Part shown: one piece after another, positions 28,106-35,181 of the stretch | How the letters are laid out: every line of letters begins with the position of its first letter | Position numbering within the stretch: the first letter of the stretch is position 1 | Assembly (NCBI GenBank): GCA_002373325.1 | Contig: DFKI01000040.1 | Coordinates: forward strand, 1-47,622 | DNA from: Treponema sp. UBA3649 | Lineage (GTDB): Bacteria > Spirochaetota > Spirochaetia > Treponematales > Treponemataceae | Direction: 5' to 3' | DNA: 47,622 nucleotides | Notes under the pieces: model-generated | Seen by the model: the letters and a program-made list of their open reading frames with translations, nothing else | Told to the model about the DNA's origin: nothing | Databases searched by the model: none | Position numbers and translations under genes: made by a program

Positions 28106-28972
28106 ATGGAAAATCAGCATTTAATTACACGTGAGGCGAAATCTAAAAAACAGATTGTCAGAATCATCGCGGGTCTTGTGCTCGTCACGACGATTGTAAA
28201 ATACATTGAGTTTTTGTTTATCCGCACGGACCAGACGATTATTGCGGACAACGTGATTACAAAAATCTTCTGCATAATTGCGACTCTGGTTGCGATGCGA
28301 ATCTGCGGGATGAAACTTTCGGATGTGGGTATTAAATGGAAGAAAACTTTCAGCTACATAGGTTGCGGTCTCGCTCTCGGCATTTTCACTTTTGCCATTT
28401 CTTACGGACTTGAGATGATTCTTCTTGCGGCTCAGGGTAAGGCACCAAGGCTTTCCGCCTACATTACGAACTTTGGTCTTTCGGGTGCGACCTCCGAGGT
28501 GAGTCTTTCTTTTGTGGCCCTTATAATCTGCGTCGTGGTGAACATAATCAACGTGCTTGCAGAGGAAGGGATGTTCCGCGGATTCATTCTCAAGGCTGTT
28601 TCGGACCGCTGGGGATTCAGGACCGGAAATTTCGTTCAGGCGCTTCTTTTCGGAATCTGGCATATCGTCATGTGCGTGCTCGCGGTTTACGACGGACAGA
28701 TGGGCATAGCTCAGGCCGTGGTTTTCGCAATCGGTTATGTCGTGCTCGCGGGAATCCTTGCCATTGAGTGGGGAACCTGCGTCAGCATGACGGGCGTGCT
28801 TTGGGTCGGTCTTTCGGAGCATTTTTTCAACAACTTCATCGGAAACTTCCTGCATGTCGTGAGCAACACGGGAACGGACGAGCTCCAGATTATCAGGATT
28901 GTCCTTTCGAATTTCCTTTCGCTCGGAATCGTCCTTTTTATCAACAGGAGAAAAAATCGCAGGACAGTCTGA
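28106..28972 (+). CDS. CPBP-family intramembrane metalloprotease-like protein
   Basis: A 288-residue integral membrane protein with about seven hydrophobic segments. The Abi/CPBP motif EEGMFRG is at residues 153-159 (Glu153, Glu154, Arg158). The second motif lies in the FGIWH segment, and a third conserved His/Asn is in EHFFNNF. Family members are type II CAAX prenyl-protease homologues, some of them linked to bacteriocin self-immunity; the substrate here is unknown. The ATG at 28106 is chosen because GGAG lies eight bases before it. An ATG at 28094 would add four residues and has a poorer ribosome site. The gene for a small membrane protein follows after 44 bp. Confidence 0.88.
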   Translation: MENQHLITREAKSKKQIVRIIAGLVLVTTIVKYIEFLFIRTDQTIIADNVITKIFCIIATLVAMRICGMKLSDVGIKWKKTFSYIGCGLALGIFTFAISYGLEMILLAAQGKAPRLSAYITNFGLSGATSEVSLSFVALIICVVVNIINVLAEEGMFRGFILKAVSDRWGFRTGNFVQALLFGIWHIVMCVLAVYDGQMGIAQAVVFAIGYVVLAGILAIEWGTCVSMTGVLWVGLSEHFFNNFIGNFLHVVSNTGTDELQIIRIVLSNFLSLGIVLFINRRKNRRTV

Positions 28973-29016
28973 AAAAAAATCCGGTCGAAAAACGGCTGGC
29001 GTGCATGGAGTGTAAA

Positions 29017-29406
29017 ATGGCAACAGAAACTTTCTCGCATCTTATTTTCGCTTATGTCGCGCTGAATATTGTGCTTTTCGTTCTTTTCATGTTTACGAAG
29101 CGAATCAAAATCATGCACAGGATTTTTTCACTGATTGACAATCTTTTGCTCGCTGCCCTTTTTGCCTATGGATTCTGGAGGATAAATCATCTGCTTGTGA
29201 TTCTTGTCCCCTGCATTTTTCTTGTTGTGTATCCCATCGCATGGGGACTGAACGAGGAGCTGAGTGATGAGGATGCGGCTTCCCTTGTATACTTGGACCC
29301 TCCAATCCATCTGAATAAAAAGAGCGAAGGAAAGTTGAAGTTCGTATTCATTCAGTTCGCATACTTTCCTTTTTATTATCTGCTCAAAAGCTGGAGCCAC
29401 GCATAA
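29017..29406 (+). CDS. Small integral membrane protein, unknown
   Basis: A 129-residue protein with three or four hydrophobic segments (HLIFAYVALNIVLFVLFMF, LIDNLLLAALFAYGFW, LLVILVPCIFLVVYPIAWG, and a last FVFIQFAYFPFYYLL). GGAG lies six bases before the ATG at 29017. The acidic loop NEELSDEDAASLVYLD precedes the last segment. No family is recognised. It follows the CPBP gene by 44 bp and is probably in the same transcript. Confidence 0.7.
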   Translation: MATETFSHLIFAYVALNIVLFVLFMFTKRIKIMHRIFSLIDNLLLAALFAYGFWRINHLLVILVPCIFLVVYPIAWGLNEELSDEDAASLVYLDPPIHLNKKSEGKLKFVFIQFAYFPFYYLLKSWSHA

Positions 29407-29441
29407 GAATCACCATAAGCCCCTCGCACAAGAATGAGTTT

Positions 29442-29452
29442 TGTGATATAAT
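29442..29452 (+). promoter_or_regulatory. Extended -10 promoter of the PIN toxin-antitoxin operon
   Basis: TTGTGATATAAT contains a TATAAT box (29447-29452) with an upstream TG, while the -35 region is poor. Nearly the same string occurs before hicB (34646-34656). AAGGAGG and the antitoxin start follow within 22 bp. Confidence 0.65.
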
Positions 29453-29473
29453 ATTTTTAAGGAGGAATTCGTT

Positions 29474-29689
29474 ATGCTTGTAGTGTCCTATTCAGATTTT
29501 TTTGCAAACCCATCCCGATACAAACAGGAAGCTTCTATTTCAGGATTGAAAATCTTACCTGAAAAAAAGCCGAAAAAGATTTCCAATAGAGTACAAAAAA
29601 AATTGGACGCACTAAATGCTGTTGTTGGCCTTATCCCATCAGAGGTAAATGCTGATGCCATGCTAGAAGAAAGAAGAATATCAAAATGA
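29474..29689 (+). CDS. Putative antitoxin partner of the PIN-domain protein
   Basis: A 71-residue protein starting MLVVSYSDFFANPSRY, which resembles the N-terminus of Phd/YefM-type antitoxins (a short strand, then a D-F/Y-x-x-N-P segment). A Lys-rich middle and a helical acidic C-terminus follow. AAGGAGG lies eight bases upstream. The next gene's ATG overlaps its stop (ATGA), the usual antitoxin-toxin arrangement. The family name is uncertain; the role is inferred from size, order and overlap. Confidence 0.7.
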   Translation: MLVVSYSDFFANPSRYKQEASISGLKILPEKKPKKISNRVQKKLDALNAVVGLIPSEVNADAMLEERRISK

Positions 29690-30102
29690 AAGTGTTAATT
29701 GATACAAATATTATTATTGATATTATCAACAAAAGAGAACAGTTTGTAGAAGCCTCTCTTACCGCTGTACAATTTGTGTTTCAAAATTGTACGCCATGTG
29801 TTTCATCTACCACTATTACGGACGCAGTTTATATTACAAAGAAAACATATCCTTCTTCCGATGCACAAAAAAAACTTCTTTCAGTTTTCTTCTCAAAATT
29901 TAAAATCCTTCCAGTTTCACACAAACAGATAAAACAGGCTTTCAATTCTCCAATGAATGATTTTGAAGATGCGATACAAGCTTTTTGTGCCAAAAGAGCT
30001 GGTGTAAAAATGATTATCACCAGAAACACCAAAGACTATTTATTCTCACCAATTCCAGCACTTACACCGACAGATTTTTTAAATCAAGTGGAGAACAAAT
30101 AA
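29686..30102 (+). CDS. PIN-domain ribonuclease toxin (VapC-like)
   Basis: A 138-residue PIN domain. The first acidic residue is in KVLIDTNIIID (Asp6), a central acidic cluster is in NDFEDAIQAF (about 91-95), and a final TRNTKDY gives the fourth-strand Asp. These are the metal ligands expected for an RNase of the PIN superfamily. In VapC-type systems the toxin cleaves specific RNAs when free of its antitoxin. The start overlaps the antitoxin stop by four bases. Its own stop overlaps the folE2 start by one base (TAATG), an unusual coupling of a toxin to a metabolic gene. Base composition is AT-rich against folE2. Confidence 0.88.
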   Translation: MKVLIDTNIIIDIINKREQFVEASLTAVQFVFQNCTPCVSSTTITDAVYITKKTYPSSDAQKKLLSVFFSKFKILPVSHKQIKQAFNSPMNDFEDAIQAFCAKRAGVKMIITRNTKDYLFSPIPALTPTDFLNQVENK

Positions 30103-30905
30103 TGATTGACATACAGAACACACCGGACACACGCGAAATTCCTCTTAAAAAGGTCGGGGTGAAAAACTTGAGATACCCCGTGCAGGTATTGGACAAAAAA
30201 CATGGCAAGCAGCAGACGGCGGCTACGGTCAATCTTTTCGTGAACCTGCCCCACGACTACAAGGGAACGCACATGTCGCGCTTCATAGAAAATTTCCACA
30301 GGCACTACACGGATTTGGGAATGAAGCAGTTTTTGCAGATGCTTGAGGACATACGCACGTCACTTGAGGCGGAGAGAGCTTTCGGTACGATGGAGTTTCC
30401 TTTTTTTATGAGCAAAAAAGCACCGGTCTCAGGCTCCGAAAGCATAATGGAATACACCTGCTCTTATGAGGGGGAAGTGACGGCGGAAAACCAGAGTTTT
30501 TTCGTAACGGTTTCGGTACCTGTCACAACACTGTGTCCCTGCTCCAAGGCAATCTCGGAAAACGGTGCCCACAATCAGAGGGGAAAAGTCACCGTAAAAT
30601 TGCAGAATACGAGCCTTTTCTGGATCGAGGATGTGATTGAGCTGATTGAGGAAAGTGCGTCCTGCTCACTCTACAGCATTCTGAAACGCCCCGATGAAAA
30701 ATATGTCACCGAGCACGCTTGGGAAAATCCGAGGTTCGTGGAGGATGTGGTCCGGGAAGTCTGCCTTAAGCTCAAGTCCTTCGACAAAGCGGAAAAACCC
30801 TTCTCATGGTTCAGCGTGGAGTGCGAGAATTACGAGAGCATACACAATCACAACGCATACGCATACACGAGCTCGGAGGAGATAGGAATCAGGAGTGAGG
30901 GTTGA
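30102..30905 (+). CDS. folE2: GTP cyclohydrolase I, FolE2 type (GCYH-IB)
   Basis: A 267-residue cytoplasmic enzyme making dihydroneopterin triphosphate from GTP, the first step to folate or queuosine. The family hallmarks are VNLPHDYKGTHMSRF, the active-site segment TTLCPCSKAIS with Cys145, and GAHNQRG; the C-terminal half has ENPRFVEDVVREV. FolE2 uses metals other than zinc more flexibly than FolE and is often induced under zinc shortage. The ATG at 30102 is set by the homology start MIDIQNTPDTREIP and a GGAG eight bases upstream. It overlaps the toxin stop codon. The last codons run into the GAGGGTTGAGA repeat. Confidence 0.95.
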   Translation: MIDIQNTPDTREIPLKKVGVKNLRYPVQVLDKKHGKQQTAATVNLFVNLPHDYKGTHMSRFIENFHRHYTDLGMKQFLQMLEDIRTSLEAERAFGTMEFPFFMSKKAPVSGSESIMEYTCSYEGEVTAENQSFFVTVSVPVTTLCPCSKAISENGAHNQRGKVTVKLQNTSLFWIEDVIELIEESASCSLYSILKRPDEKYVTEHAWENPRFVEDVVREVCLKLKSFDKAEKPFSWFSVECENYESIHNHNAYAYTSSEEIGIRSEG

Positions 30906-30991
30906 GAACTGAGCACCGGGTACTTGGGAGATGGCATGGTTAAGTTATTTCAGCATATCTTGCATGAGGGATCCCGAAACTAGTTCGGGAT
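30889..30991. repeat. Heptamer tail of folE2 and an 8-bp-arm palindrome between convergent genes
   Basis: GGAGTGAGGGTTGAGAACTGAG-type repeats cover the folE2 stop (30889-30912). Further on, ATCCCGAA, a 5-bp centre, and TTCGGGAT form a perfect inverted repeat (30971-30991) between convergent folE2 and the TonB receptor. The hairpin may end transcription from both sides, though T-tracts are short. Confidence 0.6.
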
Positions 30992-31004
30992 GACCATTTA
31001 TTTT

Positions 31005-32861
31005 CTAGTCCAGACTGATTTTCACACCAAGGCGGAGTGACGGGGACTCAGACGGATATCCCGCGACAGTCTCGTAAGTGGCGTTCAGGAGATTTTTTGC
31101 GACGATGTACGGAGTGAGCATATCAAATCCGTTGTAGGCAAGGGAGAGGTCAAGAAGGAAGTACGGATCAAGGTAAGTTGTGTTGGCATCATCCACAGGA
31201 CGTTTTCCCATGCAGGAAAGAGAGAGAGTCGAGTCAATCAGATTCGTGGAATAGGTCAACGAGACGGAGCCCGAGTGCATGGGCTTATAGCTGAGCTGCT
31301 TGTTCGTAATCTTGCCGTCCTCAATCTGGGAAGTCCATGTGAAGGAATATCCTCCCTTAATCAGCAGGGCATTGTCAAATAGATACTTTGAGACCGAAAG
31401 CTCTCCGCCCAAGTAAAGCACGGCATCCACATTTGAAGGAACATATTTGTAGTCTTCTGTACGTGGAGCCCAATCAATCATGTCCTCATAATAGTTGGAA
31501 TACAAGGTCGCGCTGAACGGAACAATAAAATCATCTGAGGATTTGTACCCTACTTCGAATCCGTAGCCATGTTCAGGTTTCAAATCCGGATTGCCGCATG
31601 AATAGGCATCCTCGGGCCAGTAAAGGTCATTGATTGTCGGGAATCTGTCCATTGTATAGATGTTAGCATAGAGAGAGCCCGTGTCCGCAAATGTAAGCTC
31701 GTAACCAAGTTTCGGAATGAAAGCAAAATTCGGATGGCTGTACTTGACTCCAAGATTGACCGAAAGTCCCTGGGAAGGAGTAATCATCCATTTTGTAAGA
31801 GAGCTTGCGGATAAAGGAAACTGAATGTGAGAGCCACTGTCCGTGGAGTCAATGCATGAGACCTTAAAGGTGAGTCCCACTTCCTCCGACAGATTTTCCG
31901 AAGACCATTTTCCCGAGAGATACTGAGAGAACTCGTTGAGCAGATGAACCGACAGCACGCCTGTGTCATATTTTTGACGTCCAAGGTTATATGAAGTCGT
32001 ACCGGAAATGAGGAAGGAGCCAATCTTCCAGGAGAAATCCTCGACGGCCCTGAGATTAAGGTCAATCTGTTTTCCATGAGACGGAAAGCTTATGGAGCCG
32101 GGCGTGTTTTTGTCACCGTAATAGAACTGAACGAAGGTGTCGGAGTCAAAATCATCCTTGCAGAAGTGCCAGTCCAAAGAAAGGGACTCGTCCTGCACAC
32201 TTGAGTTTTCCCTTGTTTTCCACTCATCCCCAGTTTTGTACCAGTGAGCGTTTTCCGCCTGCGTGAATTTTGAGGAGAAGGTCAGCTTGGAATAAGGAAG
32301 GGGAAATGAGAGGACCGATGACGAACCGTAAGTGTCCACAACATGATCCTTGTTGAAATATGTCAGGGCAAAGTTGTCAAAAAAGAGGCTTCGTTTTCCG
32401 TCAATGGGTGCCGCCGTCGAAAGATAGATTGTTCCACCCACCGCGTCCATGTCCCTTGTTGAGTCGGAAAATCCTCCTTTTACCAGAGAAACCGACGAGA
32501 AAGAATACGGGGAGATTGACGTAAAATCAAAGGTTCCGAGCTGGGGATTGTTGACGCAGACACCGTTCATGATTACCCTGACGCTTGCACCAGTGAAGCC
32601 CCTTATGGAAGGACTTGTTTGAAGACCGTATGCTCCGTTGTCATGGGTAAAAAATCCGTTGCTTGTGAAAATATCCGTGAAGTCCAGAGGCATGACTGCC
32701 CTAATCTCCTCGGCGGAATATTCCGTATCGTTCATGGCGGAAAAATCAGAGACGGGAATGTCCACGTCAATTTCCTCAGCGACCACGACAGTCTCTTCTG
32801 ATTGTGCAAAAACAGATGCAGAAAGAAGACACAAGGCCAAAACACAAAAAAGTTTTTTCAT
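31005..32861 (-). CDS. TonB-dependent outer-membrane receptor
   Basis: A 618-residue protein. The ATG at 32861 is chosen because GGAG lies eight bases before it and it gives a clean signal peptide (MKKLFCVLALCLLSASVFA, then QSEETV). The plug domain (about residues 35-170) has SPSIRGFTGASVRVIMNGV and LGTFDFTSISP followed by VKGGFSDSTRDMDAVGGTIYL, typical plug motifs. The remainder is a beta-barrel with a BtuB-like series of strands (ANIYTMDRFPTINDLYWPED, NPDLKPEHGYGFEVGYK). The ligand is unknown: siderophore, cobalamin, nickel and oligosaccharide receptors look alike at this level. No TonB/ExbBD or importer genes are nearby. Its leader (about 100 nt) can fold around a long-range stem. Confidence 0.92.
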   Translation of the reverse strand: MKKLFCVLALCLLSASVFAQSEETVVVAEEIDVDIPVSDFSAMNDTEYSAEEIRAVMPLDFTDIFTSNGFFTHDNGAYGLQTSPSIRGFTGASVRVIMNGVCVNNPQLGTFDFTSISPYSFSSVSLVKGGFSDSTRDMDAVGGTIYLSTAAPIDGKRSLFFDNFALTYFNKDHVVDTYGSSSVLSFPLPYSKLTFSSKFTQAENAHWYKTGDEWKTRENSSVQDESLSLDWHFCKDDFDSDTFVQFYYGDKNTPGSISFPSHGKQIDLNLRAVEDFSWKIGSFLISGTTSYNLGRQKYDTGVLSVHLLNEFSQYLSGKWSSENLSEEVGLTFKVSCIDSTDSGSHIQFPLSASSLTKWMITPSQGLSVNLGVKYSHPNFAFIPKLGYELTFADTGSLYANIYTMDRFPTINDLYWPEDAYSCGNPDLKPEHGYGFEVGYKSSDDFIVPFSATLYSNYYEDMIDWAPRTEDYKYVPSNVDAVLYLGGELSVSKYLFDNALLIKGGYSFTWTSQIEDGKITNKQLSYKPMHSGSVSLTYSTNLIDSTLSLSCMGKRPVDDANTTYLDPYFLLDLSLAYNGFDMLTPYIVAKNLLNATYETVAGYPSESPSLRLGVKISLD

Positions 32862-32885
32862 ATTAACAGCTCCATTTTTAGTAAA

Positions 32886-32942
32886 AATCAAATGCCGGTT
32901 CCCCCGATTTTGCTTCAATCCGCAGTTCCTCAGGCAATGATT
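32886..32942 (-). other. Possible structured 5' leader of the TonB receptor mRNA
   Basis: On the minus strand AATCATTGCC (32942-32933) can pair with GGCATTTGATT (32896-32886) with one internal bulge. They enclose about 36 nt that contain GAGGAACTGCGG and CGGGGGAACC. It lies between the predicted start (32961) and the gene. I do not recognise a known riboswitch class. It does not match the cobalamin box. Confidence 0.35.
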
Positions 32943-32960
32943 AAAGGCAGATTCGAAAAA

Positions 32961-32996
32961 CAGAACCATAATAGCACAAAATCAGTTTATGGTAAA
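32961..32996 (-). promoter_or_regulatory. Promoter of the TonB receptor gene
   Basis: On the minus strand TTTACC (32996-32991) and TATTAT (32973-32968) are 17 bp apart, with TGC just before the -10 (extended -10). Start is predicted at about 32961. Hairpin repeat copy D touches the upstream side of the -35. Confidence 0.65.
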
Positions 32997-33031
32997 GGCG
33001 ACCTCAAAAACAGAAGCTTTTAAAGGTTCCC
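32997..33031. repeat. Hairpin repeat family, copy D
   Basis: GGCGACCTCAAAAA, the loop CAGAAG, then CTTTTAAAGGTTCCC. It is the most diverged of the four copies and abuts the -35 of the TonB receptor promoter. The remaining 33032-33244 region is very AT-rich; I see no gene or convincing promoter in it. Confidence 0.6.
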
Positions 33032-33244
33032 AATAGTTTTACCACAAAACACGCAATTTCCCCATACAAAAATATACTTTTTTTTTTACGGCATAATTAA
33101 AAATTACAGTTAAAAACTTTAGCTCCTAAACAAATATAACAAAAAATTATATAACTAAAGCAAGAAAAGAATGTTAGACTTATAGATAAAAATAAACTGG
33201 ACCACATTTTCGGACAGTTTAAGCAATTTTTTAGGAGGCCTTAA

Positions 33245-34528
33245 ATGAAAAAGACCAAAATAATCGCTTCTATAGTTGCACTAACATGTACGATGGGCGT
33301 TTTGAGCGCCAAACCAAAGGCAAATTCATCCGCATCACCAGTGTCAGGAAAACTTTCCGTATGGAGTTTCACGGATGAAATCGACGGAATGGTGAACAAC
33401 TCCTTCAAGCCCACACATCCGAATGTTCAGGTTGAAACCACCATCACTCCGACACAGGAATTTCCGGGAAAACTTGACGCGGCATTGGCAGGAGAGGAAG
33501 AATGTCCTGATGTAATCGCTCTGGAAGTGGCTTTCGTGCGTAAGTATGTTGAGTCGGGCGAGCTTCTCCCTCTGGATGATATCTATGCGGAGATCAAAAA
33601 AGATCTCGCTGAGTACTCTGTAAAAATCGGTTCTGCTGACGGACATGTCTACGCGCTCTCATGGCAGGTATGTCCCGGCGCAATGTTCTACCGCAGGAGC
33701 CTTGCAAAGAAGTATCTCGGAACTGACGATCCAAAGAAAGTACAGAGCTTCTTTACAGATCCGGACAAATTCCTTGAGACTGCAAAACTGATCAAGGACA
33801 AATCTTTCGGCAAATGCTACATTGTTTCCTCAAGCGACGATCTCTTCAATGTTTACAAGGGATCAAGGACTCAGCCTTGGGTAGCGGACAATCAGGTTGT
33901 CGTAGACCCCGCCATGAGCAAGTACATGGAAGTTTGCAAGATTCTGCATGAGCAGGAGATGTGCGGAAACTACGGCCAGTGGTCACAGGAATGGTTCGCC
34001 GGTTTGAAGGGAACTCTGCAGGATGAGGAAGGCGAGGACAAGGAAGTGTTCTGTACATTCCTCCCGACATGGGGACTTGACTTCGTTCTCAAGACCAACG
34101 CACCTGAGACAAGCGGAGACTGGGCAATGATTCAGGGACCTGCCGGATACAGCTGGGGTGGTACTTGGATCGGTGTATACAAGGGAACAAAGAATCCCGA
34201 GGCCGCAAAGGAAATGGTAAAGTATTTCGTCTCTGACCCGGATTTCCTCACAGCCTATGCAGTGAAGACTGGAGACGTGGTTTCAAACCTCAAGATTCAG
34301 TCCAAGCTCAAGGGAAAATACAAGGAGCCATATCTTAAGGGACAGAACCACTACAAGGAATTCTGCGACATGGCAAAGACCGTAAACGGCAGCTTGGTTC
34401 AGGGAACCGACCAAGTTATTGAGGAACTCTTTAACGAAGAAGTCAGAAAATACATCTACGAAGAAAAGGCAAAGAAAGACGCCATCAAAGATTTCAAGGA
34501 CAGAGCCACTGAAAAACTTGGACTCTAA
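33245..34528 (+). CDS. Extracellular sugar-type solute-binding protein (family 1)
   Basis: A 427-residue exported protein. The signal peptide MKKTKIIASIVALTCTMGVLSA precedes an SBP_bac_1 fold: KLSVWSFTDEIDGM (first strand), PDVIALEVAFVRKYVESGELLPLDD, YALSWQVCPGAMFYRRSLAKKYLG and GYSWGGTWIGVYKGTKNPEAAKEMVKYF. These are typical of carbohydrate ABC importers. TAGGAGG lies before the ATG. No permease is adjacent, so its partner is encoded elsewhere. A strong terminator follows it. The next-but-two gene (35182) is a close paralogue with an extra domain. Confidence 0.9.
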   Translation: MKKTKIIASIVALTCTMGVLSAKPKANSSASPVSGKLSVWSFTDEIDGMVNNSFKPTHPNVQVETTITPTQEFPGKLDAALAGEEECPDVIALEVAFVRKYVESGELLPLDDIYAEIKKDLAEYSVKIGSADGHVYALSWQVCPGAMFYRRSLAKKYLGTDDPKKVQSFFTDPDKFLETAKLIKDKSFGKCYIVSSSDDLFNVYKGSRTQPWVADNQVVVDPAMSKYMEVCKILHEQEMCGNYGQWSQEWFAGLKGTLQDEEGEDKEVFCTFLPTWGLDFVLKTNAPETSGDWAMIQGPAGYSWGGTWIGVYKGTKNPEAAKEMVKYFVSDPDFLTAYAVKTGDVVSNLKIQSKLKGKYKEPYLKGQNHYKEFCDMAKTVNGSLVQGTDQVIEELFNEEVRKYIYEEKAKKDAIKDFKDRATEKLGL

Positions 34529-34560
34529 TCTTAGATTTAATCCGCTTTCATAAACCAAGG

Positions 34561-34596
34561 GCATCCCGAGACCGATGTGTTTCGGGGTGCTTTTTT
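34561..34596 (+). terminator. Rho-independent terminator after the first binding-protein gene
   Basis: GCATCCCGA (34561-34569), a 12-base loop, then TCGGGGTGC (34582-34590) and TTTTTT. One G:T pair is needed; the stem is nine base pairs. Confidence 0.9.
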
Positions 34597-34645
34597 ATGA
34601 CTTGACAATTCAAGGAAAAAGTCAGTGTTCCCATAGGATTAAATA

Positions 34646-34656
34646 TGTGATATAAT
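34646..34656 (+). promoter_or_regulatory. Extended -10 promoter of hicBA
   Basis: TGTGATATAAT with TATAAT at 34651-34656 lies 18 bp before the hicB ATG; GGAGG is between them. The -35 is weak. The string nearly matches the PIN-operon promoter at 29442-29452. Confidence 0.65.
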
Positions 34657-34674
34657 ACGAATGGAGGAAAAATT

Positions 34675-34890
34675 ATGGAATACAAAGTGAATTTTTCATG
34701 GGATGAAGACGCTGGTGTGTGGATTGCTCAAAGCGATGACATACCAGGTCTTGTACTTGAAGGAGGCTCCCTTGACGCATTGATTGAGCGGGTTCGATTC
34801 GCAGCTCCCGAGCTTATTGAACTAAACAAATCACCTGCCGTCAATTCCCTTTTTTTCAGCGTGGAACGTCATGAGAAGGTGTTTGCATAA
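34675..34890 (+). CDS. HicB-like antitoxin (DUF1902 type)
   Basis: A 71-residue protein with the HicB partial RNase-H-like fold: YKVNFSWDEDAGVWIAQSDDIPGLVLEG, followed by a helix (SLDALIERVRFAAPELIELN) and a short strand. The DUF1902 subgroup lacks a separate DNA-binding domain, which fits this length. GGAGG precedes the ATG. Its stop overlaps the hicA start by one base (TAATG), so the two are translated together. Confidence 0.88.
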   Translation: MEYKVNFSWDEDAGVWIAQSDDIPGLVLEGGSLDALIERVRFAAPELIELNKSPAVNSLFFSVERHEKVFA

Positions 34891-35084
34891 TGGCAGAATA
34901 CGAGAAAAAAGTCAGGGAATTACTTTTACAAAACGGATGCCATCTTGTCAGGCATGGAAAAGGGGATCACGATATTTATTTTAGCCCCATTACAAACAGA
35001 AACTTTACGGTAGACTCAAAAATAAAATCACGACATACAGCAAATGCAATTATGAAACAAAGTGGAATTGAGCATCATTTTTAA
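34890..35084 (+). CDS. hicA: HicA toxin (mRNA interferase family)
   Basis: A 64-residue double-stranded-RNA-binding-like toxin. Visible is the central GKGDHDIYFSP with the catalytic-type His, and the C-terminal SRHTANAIMKQSGI helix characteristic of HicA. HicA degrades mRNA unless bound by HicB. The antitoxin gene comes first here, as is usual for the DUF1902 type. The pair lies between two paralogous binding-protein genes and probably inserted there, because it has its own promoter and an AT-rich composition. Confidence 0.9.
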   Translation: MAEYEKKVRELLLQNGCHLVRHGKGDHDIYFSPITNRNFTVDSKIKSRHTANAIMKQSGIEHHF

Positions 35085-35114
35085 TACACAAAACCAGCCT
35101 TTTTCATCATACGT

Positions 35115-35143
35115 TTGACACCACGCCGCAAAACTGATAGTAT
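35115..35143 (+). promoter_or_regulatory. Promoter of the second binding-protein gene
   Basis: TTGACA (35115-35120) and TAGTAT (35138-35143) are 17 bp apart. A TATAAT at 35141-35146 with a 20-bp spacing is a less likely alternative. Start is expected near 35150. Confidence 0.65.
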
Positions 35144-35181
35144 AATAGAAGATAAAATCAGGTCTCAGTACGGAGGACAAA

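Noticed and set aside
28121..29023. Long open frame on the minus strand opposite the CPBP gene
   Set aside because: It mirrors the CPBP coding sequence, has no ribosome site at its start and gives a His/Arg-rich translation without hydrophobic or family pattern; the plus-strand gene has clear motifs.
30971..30991. Insertion-sequence end or attachment site
   Set aside because: The palindrome is short, single and lies between convergent genes with no transposase or integrase; a terminator or dispersed repeat is more likely.
32886..32961. Cobalamin riboswitch before the TonB receptor
   Set aside because: The B12-box and the usual GGGAA/GCCACTG elements are absent and the leader is too short.
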